DNA of 64,000 bases. Source: Myoxocephalus aenaeus. Its lineage: Eukaryota > Chordata > Actinopteri > Perciformes > Cottidae. The stretch spans positions 457,001 through 521,000 of the forward strand of contig JBAMJR010000013.1 in assembly GCA_038501785.1 (NCBI GenBank), in the 5' to 3' direction. Of the stretch, positions 1-12,105 are shown in pieces. The position numbers and the translations under genes are program-made. The stretch's first letter is position 1. The number at the start of each line of letters is the position of its first letter. Under the pieces are notes generated by a model that did no database searches, was not told where the DNA came from, and saw only the letters and a program-made list of their open reading frames with translations.

Positions 1-870
1 CTACACTCTTAGCATATATGTTTTATTTCAACAAGAGTTATTATACACACAGTACTATAACCGAGTCTTTCTTTACTTGGAGGTTTTCCCCTCAGTACTA
101 AGAAACATTCTCAAGTATCATATGTTTAAAAAGTTACAAGTGTAATACAGTAACCGTGTCTTTTCTTTACTTGGAGTTTATCCCCTCAGTACTCAGAGAC
201 AGTTAAAAGTATCACAATGTAAGAAAGTCTCTGTTTGATTTCTCAAACTGAGTGGTTTCGTCTCAGGGACAGGGTCCGAGAAGAACTGAAGAAGTGCGCC
301 TGTTATCATTATATTTATTGGCAAGTGCGTAGGAAGATCTCTACCAAGACATAGTGGGAGTGACTTAGTAACAGGTCCGTGTGATTACAATATGTTTTGA
401 CCTTAGTCACACGCTCAATATCGTGTTTGTAGTTACCGCTTCAAAAAACTTCAAAAGGGCAGCTGAACAAGTGTCAGACAGAGTTATTTATCGTTGAGAC
501 ATTTAGTGGGAGTAACTGGCGCCTTGTAAGCAAAGTTGGCAGGTGAAACCTGCCGATACTGCCTGGGGGTGATGGGGTCATGTTTAACTGAACAGGTGTC
601 AGGCAGATTACGTGTACTTAAGACATTATTGTGAGTAATTGGTGTTTGTGGTTCAACATGCTCTGACCTTGGACACACGCCCACAGCGTTTGTGGCCACA
701 ACTACAAGAATACAGATAAGAAAGACACAAAAAGGTCAGCTGTAAAGCAACATGATAACATCTACCATGAATGTACTACAGTGTACTAAATGTGTGATAG
801 AAGACAATTTTGCTCAAAACATATGTAGTTATATTCAATAAAGAGAAAATGAAAAGAAAATGAAAAGAAC
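1..870. mobile_element. LTR-like repeat, copy cut by the window edge
   Basis: This stretch is clearly similar to 38440-39250 (shared blocks such as TTTTATTTCAACAAGAGTTA, and GGAAGATCTCTA near 331 and 38790). Its left end lies outside the window. I see no intact coding region; the small - strand ORF at 484-699 is not recognisable. Confidence 0.55.
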
Positions 871-1660
871 TTATATATTGAAGTGGAATTCTCCTCGCCG
901 GGATATTCCTCGAGTGTTCAAGAATTGACAGAACAGGTTATATTACAATCAAGGTTATTTATTTTAGCAATTACACACATACATGAAATGCATACCTAAT
1001 ACAAGATCTTGGACTCCGCTCCCCTGTCTGTCTGCCCTTCACACGGTCAGCACGCCTCAGGATGAGTGAGCCCCGAACTCAGAGAGTAAAGGGTTTTTAT
1101 CCTCTTTCTATCTGACTTCCTCTTTTATCTGACTCCAATGCTTTTCAAATACTCCCAGTGAAAAACACACAACCCAGGTTCCCAGACAACTACCCTTGAA
1201 ACACTGCTGCTTTCTCCTCAAGGCCGGATACAGGACGAGGGTGAATAGATAAGTTTGCACCTGCTGATAAATTTAATTAATAGTTGGAACAAGAACACAA
1301 GACCCGTGTGTGAGACTCATATTATGGTTCTCTTTCAAGTGTGCTGCTCATCTTCATTGGACGTCCCAAACGTTATCTGACAGACAGGGAAGTAAGAGTT
1401 CTGCGGTTTCTCACACCTGAGACACACACACACATCCTTCAGCATTAAGCAAGCATTATCTTAAAAACAGAATATTCAGCCAATGCTGTATTAATCATAA
1501 ACAGAGTATTCAGCCAATGCTATATAAATCATTAAACAGAGTATTCAGCCAATGCTATATAAATCATAAAACAGAGTATTCAGCCAATGCTATATAAATC
1601 ATAAATTCTCTTCAATATATATATATTATTTTTTTCTTCTTTTTTTCTCAAACCATTTTC
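871..1660 (-). mobile_element. LTR-like segment with four internal repeats
   Basis: Read on the - strand this has LTR-like features: a repeated block at its 5' side (four copies of a unit of about 35 bp at 1466-1604), a GATAAAAA box near 1100 and an AATAAA-like signal near 960. Boundaries and target duplication are not resolved, so this is inference. It lies about 400 bp upstream of the copy 1 promoter. Confidence 0.35.
1466..1604. repeat. Minisatellite, unit of about 35 bp, four copies
   Basis: Successive copies of ACAGAGTATTCAGCCAATGC followed by a TATAAATCAT-type tail; the first copy differs by a few bases. Confidence 0.85.
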
Positions 1661-2071
1661 CTTTTCCATCACCAGTTTAAGAGCAGCATGTGATATTAGT
1701 TCATAGTTTATATAACCGGCCTTCATCGTCGACTATTATGATGATGACAATATAATGATGCCTATCGAGATTTAGTTTGAGGAGCCCTTTGTCCGCTGAA
1801 TGTTTAGCTTTGGTCAAATATGAGCTTGTTGGCTTCTAATGTTTTAGGGGAATCCAAAAAAGTGAGATCAAGACAAAATTGAAATAATGTTGGCTTTTGA
1901 CTAGCCTGTTAATATAATCTGTAGAGACATTTTAAACTGAATATAGAATATTTAAACGCCTAAACCATTTTTGAAAGACATACGCTCTATTCTTGCGAAA
2001 AGGAACATTCTGTTTAGAGGTTGTGACCCTGTTGGTAAGCAAGTTAAAACTATAGGCTTCTATAGTAGGTT

Positions 2072-2133
2072 TGCTGGGTCAGGACTTTGAACAATAGAGA
2101 GGAACACTGTCTTTGTTTCTGGCCAGGTATAAA
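2072..2133 (+). promoter_or_regulatory. Copy 1 promoter: Maf-like, Sox-like and TATA elements
   Basis: TGCTGGGTCAGG (2072-2083) resembles a T-MARE. AACAATAG (2090-2097) fits a Sox site. TATAAA is at 2128-2133, about 80 bp before the start codon. The order and spacing recur before copies 2, 12, 13 and 14. Factor binding is inferred from known Maf/Sox control of gamma-crystallins. Confidence 0.7.
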
Positions 2134-2209
2134 TGCAACTTGTTCAGACGAGCAGAGTATCAGTTCAACAAACCTTCTCTGGGAGATCTGAAAAACCACC
2201 TCTATCATC

Positions 2210-2994
2210 ATGGGCAAGGTAGGAAAAAAATAGTATTAAATAATCCCAAACGTTGATCAATGTGAATACGCCTACAAATATGTAAAGGGATATATATGTA
2301 GTCATGTCAATATGTATTTATGACTTTTGCCTTTAAAACGATTTACTCTTTTTTTTCAGATCACCTTCTACGAGGAGAAGAACTTCCAGGGTCGCTCCTA
2401 TGAGTGCATGAGCGACTGCTCCGACATGACCTCTTACCTGAGCAGATGCCAGTCCTGCAGGGTGGAGAGCGGCTGCTTCATGGTCTACGACCGCACCAAC
2501 TACATGGGGAACCAGTACTTCATGAGGAGGGGCGAGTACGCCGACTACCAGAGCATGATGAGCATGAGCGGTGGTATGAGTGGCATCAGGTCTTGCCGTA
2601 TGATCCCCATGGTAGGTTTAAAACACCATCCGTCGTATGTTTCTACTTCGGGCGTCAACCCTCACGGAATGTGATATTAAGATATTCATGTTTTCATTCT
2701 CTCTCCAAAAAACAACAGCACAGGGGACAGTTCAGGATGAAGATCTACGAGAGGGAGAACTTCGGTGGTCAGAGTCACGAGCTGATGGACGACTGCGACA
2801 ACATCATGGACCGTTACCGCATGAACGACTGCCAGTCCTGCAACGTGATGGACGGCCACTGGCTGATGTACGAGCAGCCCCAGTACAGAGGCAGGATGAT
2901 GTACATGAGGCCCGGAGAGTACAGGAGCTTCAGGGACATGGGCATGAGCGGCATGAGGTTCATGAGCATGAGGCGCATCACTGACATGTGCTAA
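2210..2994 (+). CDS. crygm: Gamma-crystallin M, copy 1
   Basis: Structural lens protein of the beta/gamma-crystallin family; it packs at high concentration in fibre-cell cytoplasm to give refractive index. Exons are 2210-2218 (MGK), 2360-2611 and 2719-2994, giving 178 residues; both introns are GT-AG and phase 0. Exon 2 carries Greek-key motifs 1 and 2 (ITFYEEKNFQGRSYEC start, GCFMVYDR, FMRRGEYADYQ) with an extra glycine-rich SGGMSG loop before IRSCRMIPM. Exon 3 carries motifs 3 and 4 (FRMKIYERENFGG, GHWLMYEQPQYRG, RPGEYRSFRDMG) and ends TDMC. It is very rich in Met with a single Trp, typical of fish gamma-M proteins. The start is chosen because MGK is the usual exon-1 peptide, spliced to ITFYE. 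AATAAA is at 3012-3017. Intron 2 resembles that of copies 5-8 and 12. Family assignment is sure; the exact paralogue name is not. Confidence 0.95.
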
Positions 2995-3491
2995 TTGTAC
3001 ATTTTGACTTCAATAAATGATGTAACTTTCCTAAATTTTGATGTCATGGTTTTTACTTTAATTAGTATAACTTAAAAAACTAAAATCAAATTGATTGAAA
3101 TATTTCAGGATTAAGTTGAAATGTGATTGTAAAATGTGCATTTAAATGCTTTACAACAATCTCCCGCATTATCATAGTTCATTTCTTCTTTTGGGGTCAT
3201 GTCCCACCTGTGACTAGAAGGCGCTTTATACCAAACTTCAAAAATACAGCGAGACATCTACTGGTGACACGTGTGTACAAAGCAGAAGGAAAGACATGTT
3301 TTACAATATACACATCCAAATTATTTCAGGTAACATACAGTATGTTTCTGTACAAAATAAAAAATGTATTATAATTTCTTGAGGGTCGTAGCGTAGTAAG
3401 CCTGGTAAATAAAGAGCTTTTCTTTGCAAAATCAGTTGCCTAAATATTTTCCTTATGTGGAAATGTTTTCAGAATCTTTTTATAAAAAATA

Positions 3492-3776
3492 TACCGTAAA
3501 AGTCGCGTTACAAGCCGCTACTACCTTTGGTCAGTGTCCCCGTTAGCTCCCCGCTGTAGCCAGCTAGCGCTCCTGCTAGCGCTCCGCTAGCTCCCCGACA
3601 ACCACCGAAGGTAGCGGGACCAGCCCCGACGCCGACGCGGGCAGAGGGGACGCCGACGCGGGCAGAGGGGTCGCGGGCAGTAGCAGCAGCAGCGGGGAGC
3701 TAGCGCTGCTGCTAGCTTGCTACAGCGGGGACACCCACCGGAGGTAGAACCGGCATGTAACACGACTTTTACGGTA
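3492..3776. mobile_element. GC-rich foldback element
   Basis: Termini TACCGTAAAAGTCG (3492) and CGACTTTTACGGTA (end 3776) are inverted. The inside is GC-rich with GCTAGC and CGCCGACGCGGGCAG repeats. Outer TA bases suggest a TA target, giving a non-autonomous DNA transposon. The - strand ORF at 3587-3883 over it is a low-complexity artefact. Confidence 0.6.
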
Positions 3777-5960
3777 CTGCCATTATCATCATGTGAACAA
3801 AAAGGAATCAGCTTTATATCTTTGACATTCTGAGATTTCCAACATAAGGTGAAAAAAAGGGGATTAAGGTAAGGCAAATACAAAAATGTCAGAGAAATAA
3901 GCCACTACTAAGTATATAGCTGTACTTGTACTTGCCAACATAAATCTTGTCTACTTTTTAAAGATAATGCATTTTACCCACAAATCATGGAGTGGGTTCA
4001 CACACCCTCGAACTTGAACAGATAGGTGATTCCCAAGTCTTAAAAGTGAAGCTAAGAAGACGGAACAAGGCAACGCTGTAGTTACAGGAATAAGTGTCGT
4101 CTCCCACAACCAACAAAGATGAAATGGAATGCTCCCATCCAATTCCACACAAATCAGCTACCAAAAATATGGAAGTAGCAGAATGTTATTATAGGTACCG
4201 ATACCCTGATCGGTGCCAATGACCAATGGGCTATGCTGACCAGCTGGAGGTCAATGCCTAACCTGAACCAATCAGCTCAGCCTCAACCAACCACACAGGG
4301 CGGGTCTTGCCAAGAAAAGAAGTTGGAAAGCTAAGTGTAGCATTAAATTAACTGATTACCGGTACATTATATAATGGGGTTATAGATTATGTTACATATA
4401 GTCCTAATCAAGATAAGCAATTGGCACATAAACTAGCTTACTATGGCAGAGTCTATACAGTAGCATTATTGCTCTCCATTGGATTTGGGGATTTTGATAT
4501 GATTCTCAAAATGTATTTCTTAACAATTACTTACAACACAATAAAACTAATATATCATGTCTGTGTGTCTTTTTTCAATTATGTTTGCGTTGTATTCGAA
4601 CAAACATATATGTTAGAAAGAACAAACGCTCTGGTATCACACACAATTTTCCAAATACGTAATCTGAGGACAAGACTAAGCAGCTGTAACACAGAACCAG
4701 CTCATTTGTTTCCATGACTTCAACTCTTTTTGTTTCAACTTTTGTGAATCAGTCTCTGAGAAGTGACACATAATCATCCGCCCATGCATATTCATTCCGT
4801 ATTTATTTATTTGCACTATTTGTATTGTTTACAACTTACAGAACACTTGATTTCATATTTACTTTCTATTCTATTTCATTTATATTCAATTTTGAATTGG
4901 TTATTGGTGCTTTATATACATCTATACATATACACAAGCACCATGTTTTTCCACATATTTGTATACATTATAATCCGTACAAATTCCATGTATGTGATGA
5001 TCACATGCACATTTCGCCAGATTCTCACAAGAACATAATTTTCTTGAGAAATTTTAATCAACATGTCCAAATGAGAAATTACCTTATTCCACTCTGTATA
5101 ACAGTATCACATATAGACGATTATCATTGAAGCTGTAAATTATTCAAACCCAAGACGCCCCACGATATATTTTTATGTCTTGTGCATCAGTTATATACAT
5201 TTATACACATTTCTTCAAAATACAGCCACACATACAGTACACCCTAGATAGAATATATAATGTGTATATGTGTGATACACTTTCAGAGATTGTACCACCT
5301 TTCCACAAATATATTTTGGTAACTTGCTAAAACGACCTGGTCTATATCTACCTTCATGATGAGATTAACTATCTACTTAAACATTGAAACATTTAATAAA
5401 TTGTTCATAATACACGCACATATAAGAGTTTATTAATATAACTGGACCTCCTGTGCACACACATGAGTGAAGGCTGCTGTATAACATATTGTATGACTAT
5501 ATAACAATACACAGTTGTAATAATATAAATACTGTAAACTAATAAACCCTGAAACATCCTTAGAGTGAAGCAAAACGTATCAAATAAAAAAGTAAACCCT
5601 GTAACCTGGGTTATTAACATGGTATTTATGTATTAATACTATATACAGTACATGGCTCTACAAGCAGCTGAATTAACGCATTTTGTTCATTATTGACATT
5701 TTTTTTATTGTGCATTATTGACCGGCATGGCATGTCAGACTGTTGTGCTCACACAAAAGGAAACTCACGTCTGTAAATGTTCCACTTACCAAACACAGGG
5801 CCGTACAGCATGTGTGGAGACCATTGTTTGTTATTCTGTAACAACACAAAAAATGCTCATTGTATTGACTTCCCCATTGAAACATCCATTCTAAAGTCTT
5901 CTACGGGGTCCAGCCACATGGACATGTGACAAATGCCCCTGAGCACTCCATAGGCCTCTA
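3777..5960. other. Spacer between copies 1 and 2
   Basis: AT-rich DNA with no ORF that I recognise and no clear mobile element. Small ORFs at 4421-5130 are Phe/Tyr/Ile-rich readings of AT-rich sequence and are not supported. Confidence 0.6.
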
Positions 5961-5968
5961 TACCATGT

Positions 5969-6030
5969 TGCTTGGTCAGGCATTTACACAATAGAGGCCA
6001 CATATTCTGTGGGTTTGGTCAGGTATAAAA
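5969..6030 (+). promoter_or_regulatory. Copy 2 promoter: Maf-like, Sox-like and TATA elements
   Basis: TGCTTGGTCAGG (5969-5980), ACAATAG (5988-5994) and TATAAAA (6024-6030) repeat the layout seen before copy 1. The Maf-like motif has one more departure from the T-MARE consensus than in copy 13. Confidence 0.65.
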
Positions 6031-6098
6031 GTACCAGTTAAAACAGGACCGATATCAGTTCTCCAGCAACAGTTCTCTGAACTACCAACACCACAACC

Positions 6099-6829
6099 AT
6101 GACCATGGGAAAGGTAAGGACATTCACCTCACTGTTTATTTTTCATTCATTATCAACCATGTCAATTACATTTTCAACTTTAAAAACATATTTTTCCCTC
6201 ACTGTTTTCCTTTTTCAGATCATCTTTTACGAGGACAAGAACTTCCAGGGTCGCTCCTATGAGTGCATGAGCGACTGCTCCGACATGACCTCCAACCTGA
6301 GCAGGTGCCAGTCCTGCAGGGTGGAGAGCGGCTGCTTCATGGTCTACGACCGCACCAACTACATGGGGAACCAGTACTTCATGAGGAGGGGCGAGTACGC
6401 CGACTACCAGAGCATGATGGGCATGAGGGACTGCATCAGGTCTTGCCGTATGATCCCCATGGTAGGTTTAAAACAGCATCCATCACTCTATGAGTGACAA
6501 CCCCCACGAATCTTGGTATTAATTTGTTTTTATTCCCTCAAAAAAAAAAAAAACAGCACAGGGGACAGTTCAGGATGAAGATCTACGAGAGGGAGAACTT
6601 CGGTGGTCAGAGTCACGAGCTGATGGACGACTGCGACAACATCATGGACCGTTACCGCATGAACGACTGCCAGTCCTGCCACGTGATGGACGGCCACTGG
6701 CTGATGTACGAGCAGCCCCAGTACAGAGGCAAGCAGATGTACATGAGGCCCGGAGAGTACAGGAGCTTCAGGGACATGGGCATGAGCGGCATGAGGTTCA
6801 TGAGCATGAAGCGCATCATGGACATGTAA
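6099..6829 (+). CDS. crygm: Gamma-crystallin M, copy 2
   Basis: Lens structural protein of the beta/gamma-crystallin family. Exons are 6099-6113 (MTMGK), 6219-6461 and 6557-6829, giving 176 residues. Intron 1 is 105 bp and happens to stay open in frame, so a simple ORF call runs through it; the CAG acceptor at 6216-6218 and homology to the other copies set the real exon. Exon 2 begins IIFYEDKNFQGR and has the short loop MGMRDCIRSC (81 codons). Exon 3 has the usual FRMKIYERENFGG, GHWLMYEQPQYRG and RPGEYRSF motifs and ends RIMDM, one residue shorter than most copies and without a terminal Cys. The intron 2 acceptor follows a run of A (6541-6553) rather than a pyrimidine tract, which is odd. AATAAA is at 6867-6872. 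The first ATG is preferred; the second, at 6105, would give MGK. Confidence 0.95.
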
Positions 6830-7096
6830 AAACAATTGACTACAATATGTCTAAATAAGCCAAAATAATAAAACTTTTTTTGAAAAAATATATCTACCTG
6901 TTGCGTCATTTAATATTAATTTAGTACATGCAGCGATTACTCTATCATCTCACATCTAGCGAACACCTGCGATATACTTGGCTTTTTTCTTTTCTTTTCA
7001 CAACAGAAAAAAATCCTTTCAATATGTGAAAGATTACAGAAAATACTTGTATTGTGATGCAGCACTTGGTGCACATAGTACACAGTTGTTCTAAAG

Positions 7097-7732
7097 CAGG
7101 GGTCTCAAACTGGTGCCCCCTCCCAACGGCCCGCTACATAATGCCAAAATGATCATATTTCCGGACTGCAATTTTGGCTCAAAATAATGGCAAAGGTCAA
7201 AGGTGACCGCACATGACCGGGCAGTTTGGGATAAACAAAAGTGACAAAAGTGATCAGTCGGGTAATGTACCTTTTTGGAAGCACACATCTGTGTGAGAAA
7301 CTTTTCTCGACTATGAACTTCAATGAATGCAAGTACAGGTCCAGGCTTAGTGATGCCTATCTTGAAGCTGTACTCAGGGTTTCAACTTGATCAGGGCAAA
7401 TGTGGCTCAGCTGTGTGAGCAGAAGCGCTGCCAGGTGTCTGGCAAGACATAGAATAAAGTACAAATGTATTCGGAGATTGCATTTGTTTTTCGGTGCAGT
7501 TTTTCAATAAGTTATTTAAAAAAATATATATGTTTGCACTGTTGAAAGCTAATATAAAAATGTATAGAAACTGCTGGTTGCCTTTTTTTTATTAAGTATG
7601 AAAAAAATATGTTATTAATGTAAAAGTAAATAAATAAGTAAACTTTCAAAAATATTGCGCTTTCTGTGTGGCCCTCCGATGAGATCACAATACCAGCGGT
7701 GGCACCAAGCCAAATTGAGTTTGAGACCCCTG
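7097..7732. mobile_element. hAT-like transposon remnant
   Basis: Termini CAGGGGTCTCAAACT and GTTTGAGACCCCTG are inverted. Imperfect 8-bp flanks TTCTAAAG (7089) and AACTAAAG (7733) look like a target duplication. The interior contains a transposase C-terminal fragment at 7265-7390. At 636 bp it is internally deleted. Confidence 0.8.
7265..7390 (+). pseudogene. hAT transposase C-terminal (dimerisation) fragment
   Basis: A 41-codon open stretch ending in TGA contains HLCEKLFSTMNF and KYRSRLSDAYLEAVLR, typical of the hAT C-terminal dimerisation region (CE-FS-M and RSRL-LE--LR patterns). No catalytic part is present, so it cannot be active. Confidence 0.7.
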
Positions 7733-7740
7733 AACTAAAG

Positions 7741-10140
7741 GAAGGAAATTCACTCAACACACGATGATTAATTAAAGAAGGTCTATTATTTTGAAAATAT
7801 CCAGAGACTTCACCCTGTTCTAGAATGAATATTTTTTTTTGTTGTCATTTGTGTTTGTAACCTCACACATATTGTGGCCCATAGTATAAAACATTGGTAT
7901 AATATATCATCATGGAGTATATATATTAATGCTTTTAAAGGTCTTGCTGTTTAGGGGCAGAAATAGGAAAGTAGGAATATATTGATGTATATATAAGGAT
8001 GGAGTCCAGGGATTTTGATGACCTCTTGACCTTTAGTCTAGTGCCATTGTCTGTTCAAAACTGCACCTCACCAACACTTTATTTATGTCGTCCAGTGTAT
8101 TAATTCAAAGGCTTTTGTTGACCCTGACATTTGCTGACCTTATCTCTGGCACCACCATCAGTCCAGACAAAATATTATAATATGTGTCTGACAAAGGTAC
8201 TGAGCACACGTATTCAGCCCTAGAGGATGAACCCTTTTCCAAATATCCATTTAAGTTATATAAACGTATTAACTGGTTGCTTTGAAATTTGCTGATCACA
8301 CTCACTCTCCAATGGAGATAAAACCCCTTTCCTTTAGAATTTCTACTGCGTCTGGAAAATCTTTACACAAAAATGTGTACTTTCTTGTAAAAAACACTGA
8401 ACTGAACTGTTTGCCTGTATTAGCTACAGTGGTGTTTTTTTTATTTCGTGGGGACAGTATGCATTGCCCAGCTGCTCATAATACACTTGTTTTTGTTGTC
8501 AATTTCAATTTGTTTTCTCAAGTTGCAGGCTGGTTGGCCCTCTGTGTTTGTCTTCATTGAGCACAAAATGTACACTTAACATACACTCACATGAATCACA
8601 GAACAATAAAAAGAAAAACACGCAATAAACTACTACAAAACAAGCTCTTTATCCTGTAGCAGTAATTTGACAATTTGAGAAAGTCGTTTTCTGGCTCCCG
8701 AGAGTGAATAAGTGAATGTTCCAAATTGTTAAATTTGTGTGATATCTCATTAACTTAAAGCCACTGTGAAGAATATTCATCTTGTGTTGATTTGGGATTT
8801 TGGCAGCCCCTGTAGTCAACGGTGGTAGTGCATCAGAGCACCAGATTCCCATTAGAAAACCTCTCATTTTACTGCAGACTTCCTCGCTCAGTCCTGGTTC
8901 TCCCGGACCTCGCCTCCCTCCAGCAGACCCGGCATTACAGCCTGGGTCTCCCCGCCGGAGCTCCAACTGCAGATCTTGGTCTCTCCGTGGTGGGCTGGTC
9001 GCTCTTTGGGGCCCCCGCTGGAGTCTGAGCAATTTCTGGTGAATCCGCATGCTGTTAATCCATTCATCTCGTTATAGTTAAGTTTATTGTATTTTGCTCA
9101 ATTGAAAGAAATACAAAAACATAACAGATGAATAATATCACAGTGCAAGACGAGGCAGAAAACCCACTGCGCTTATTTGAAGCCTCCAACTAGATTATAT
9201 TAAAATTTCACAATATTATAGTTTCAAAATGCATATACATAAGGTATGACTACGTAACATTGATGACAAAGAATTTTTTTACATTTTATTTCACGATCGA
9301 GCATTAAGAATAACTATTTAGAAATAGACAATATTCTCAGCGAGTGGACTTGTGATCATATCGAGAGATCAATAATACATTGGAGACAGTTTCATCACTA
9401 TTTCAAAGTTTCTTATATTAACTTTAATTAATGTACATATCACAGTACTTACAGTAGTTAGTTGTTTTTAGATCCCCCTGCTCATGTTTTAATCAAATGA
9501 TGCGATAGGAAAAAAAAGTGCTTGAAAATAAGTTCCTGAAGTTATGCAAAACTAGGTCCTCAAAGGTGATATAATTATATATGTATGATAAAGTGTATAT
9601 ATATGTGAAATGTTGTCAATATGTTTCATAATGTGTATACTACTACTCTAACATGAAATGACATGATTTGTATTATGGGCATCTCTGTTGTTTAAATGTA
9701 TTTAACTGTTAACAATCATAGAATATCTCTATCTATATAGAATATATCTTTTTAAATGTATAGAATGAAGTCCAGAGGTTCTGTTGAAATAACTTTTCTG
9801 CCTCTGAATGTGTGTACATTATATTGTGTGTAGAACCAAGTCGTTCTCTTCATCCAGTTTGAGAACAAGTTACTAAAAGCACTTCTGAAATAAAAATTTC
9901 TGAAATGTGTAGTTCAACTGAACCCTGTGAAGCTAATTCTCACTTTAACCAAACACAGAACATATCTAAACCATACAGGTCATACACAGTTTTTACCAGT
10001 CACATAGTTCAAATACTCACATGACATGAAACACAGTTGAGAATGCTTTCTGTAATGACTGACAAGGGATTTCTAAAGACTACGAGGTACCCGGGCCCTG
10101 AAAAAATGCACAGAACCTCTCCATTCTGTTGGCTTCAATG
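7741..10140. other. Spacer between copies 2 and 3
   Basis: Mostly AT-rich. A GC-richer block at about 8770-9045 looks like a dispersed repeat; its overlapping ORFs on both strands (8649-9050) have no recognisable domain. No gene is supported. Confidence 0.5.
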
Positions 10141-10146
10141 GTAAGT

Positions 10147-10210
10147 TGCTGAGTAATGGGGCTCTGGGGGGGAGGGGTCACTGATTATTTACGTTTGGTC
10201 AGGTATAAAA
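10147..10210 (+). promoter_or_regulatory. Copy 3 promoter: Maf-like element, G-rich stretch, TATA
   Basis: TGCTGAGTAATGG (10147-10159) sits 57 bp before TATAAAA (10204-10210), the same position as the Maf-like motif of copy 1. The Sox-type site expected between them is absent; the interval is G-rich (10158-10178). Confidence 0.6.
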
Positions 10211-10271
10211 GGAAAGGGTTAAACCAGGTAGGTACACAGTTCAGGAGCAACACAGTACATCTACAGCCAAC

Positions 10272-11018
10272 ATGAGCAACACCGATATGAACATGAGGGG
10301 CAAGGTACTTTTAAAAATCTTTTTGTAATAAGCAGAAATTACTCTGACTTTATATTCACCTTAATGCTTTATTTTTAATCCTTTACAATTCACTTGTTTT
10401 CAGATCACCTTCTACGAGGAGAAGAACTTCCAGGGTCGCTCCTATGAGTGCATGAACGACTGCTCTGACATGACCTCCAACCTGAGCAGATGCCAGTCCT
10501 GCAGGGTGGAGAGCGGCTGCTTCATGGTCTACGACCGCACCAACTACATGGGAAGCCAGTACTTCATGAGGAGGGGCGAGTACTCCGACTGCCAGAGTAT
10601 GATGGGCATGAGGGACTGCATCAGGTCTTGCCGTATGATCCCCATGGTAGGTTTAAAACAGACCTTAAAAGGTGATCTTTAAGTGATACCTTTTTATCTC
10701 TGAAATAATAAACATTTGTTTCTTGTTTCTTCAAAACAGCACAGGGGACAGTTCAGGATGAAGATCTACGAGAGGGAGAACTTCGGTGGTCAGAGTCACG
10801 AGATGATGGACGACTGCGACAACATCATGGACCGTTACCGCATGAACGACTGCCAGTCCTGCCACGTGATGGACGGCCACTGGCTGATGTACGAGCAGCC
10901 CCAGTACAGAGGCAAGCAGATGTACATGAGGCCCGGAGAGTACAGGAGCTTCAGGGACATGGGCATGAGCGGCATGAGGTTCATGAGCATGAGGCGCATC
11001 ACTGATTCCTGCAACTAA
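10272..11018 (+). CDS. crygm: Gamma-crystallin M, copy 3 (first of array type)
   Basis: Lens structural protein, first member of the tandem array with an 11-residue first exon. Exons are 10272-10304 (MSNTDMNMRGK), 10404-10646 and 10740-11018, giving 184 residues. Exon 2 has the short loop MGMRDCIRSC and an unusual extra Cys in GEYSDCQSM, shared only with copy 10. Exon 3 shows the motif 3 start FRMKIYERENFGG, HEMMDDCDNIMDR, GHWLMYEQPQYRGKQM and ends TDSCN. Intron 2 belongs to a second sequence class (AGACCTTAAAAGG near its start), shared with copies 4, 9, 10 and 11. AATAAA is at 11055-11060. The first ATG is chosen since all array copies conserve the 11-residue peptide; internal ATGs at codons 6 and 8 are possible alternatives. 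Confidence 0.95.
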
Positions 11019-11490
11019 ATGTTCACAAAATGTTTCTTGAATGTATTAAAAGCCAATAAATGAATCATTGCTGCACATCTTTTTTTGTCAAGCTTCTTAC
11101 CCAACTGTCACAATGAAATAGTTTATATTGAACAATATATGCCACGGTTCTTGAAATTTTATATATTGGAACTTTTAGACGGCACCTCTTAGCAAGCATG
11201 TTTTAAATCTGCTGATAAATTTAGCTCTACATTTAACTGTCAAACTCAACAGACAAAGGCACTTATTGACCATTGATCTTGCAAGGCCGATCAATATTCT
11301 GGGTAGTTAACAAAGCTTCACTGCGTTTTGGATAGTCACAAGTTTGACTATGCATTCAAAATATAGACTGTTAACAAGCGAGGCATTTCAATCGTCATAT
11401 TGTCATTGAGAAGTTAAATAAACTAATGGTAGCCACTTAATAAAGCTAATCATAGCTAACGTTTGTTGTTTAAGCCGCGTAGCATTCAAT

Positions 11491-11888
11491 TACCGTACTT
11501 TTCGGGTTATAAGCCGCTCCTACGGCTGATCAGTGTCCCCGCTGTAGCAAGCTAGTAGCGCTGCTAGCTAGCGCTGCTAGTAGCGCTGCTAGTAGCGCTG
11601 CTAGTAGCGCTGCTAGCTAGCGCTGCTAGCTAGCGCTGCTAGCTAGCGCTTCTGCTGCTACCGGCCACTGCTGCTGCTACTGCCCGCTGCTGCTGCTACT
11701 GCCCGCGTCCCCTCTGCCCAAGTCGGGTGTCGAGCCTGGTCCCTCTACCTTCGGTGGTTTTCAGGGAGCTAGCGGAAGTTAGCGGGGAAGTGACGGAGCG
11801 CTAGCAGGAGCCCCAGCTGGCTACAGCGGGGAGCTGTCGGGGACACTGACCGAAGGCAGTAGCGGCTTATAACCCGAAAAGTACGGTA
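11491..11888. mobile_element. GC-rich foldback element, second copy
   Basis: Inverted termini of nearly 30 bp: TACCGTACTTTTCGGGTTAT at the left and its complement ending GTACGGTA at 11888. The inside contains many GCTAGCGCTGCTAGTAGC-like tandem repeats. It is related to 3492-3776 and to an isolated end near 17075-17106. Confidence 0.75.
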
Positions 11889-11916
11889 CTTTTCTATTCA
11901 TGCCTTGTTTTTCTAT

Positions 11917-12105
11917 CAGTGGTGGGCCTGCTAAGCCTTCTCTGCTGGCCTAAACAGAATCACAAAGTTATAGCTATTTTATAATGTAATCTTTTTGTAA
12001 TTTTCTTTTTTTTATATAATTAAAAGTTATATCTATTTTATAATGTAATTGTTTTTCACAAATAGACTACATGTATTATAATTATTTTTCCCTATTTCCC
12101 TCCAG
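11917..12105. mobile_element. Truncated hAT-like element end
   Basis: CAGTGGTGGGCCTGCTAAGCC-like start and the following AACAGAATCACAAAGTTATAG match the left end of the complete element at 16108-17569. I find no matching right end. Confidence 0.55.

Noticed and set aside
2404..2994. 196-codon ORF spanning exon 2 and 3 of copy 1
   Set aside because: It reads exon 2 out of frame and passes through intron 2; only its last part is real exon 3.
6530..6835. Long His/Val-rich ORFs antisense to exon 3 (also at 32821-33168, 55620-55925, 59061-59387)
   Set aside because: They are exact shadows of the crystallin C-terminal exon, recur wherever it occurs and have no start context or domain.
8649..9050. 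133-codon - strand ORF
   Set aside because: Falls in a GC-richer repeat-like block, has competing ORFs on the other strand and no known motif.
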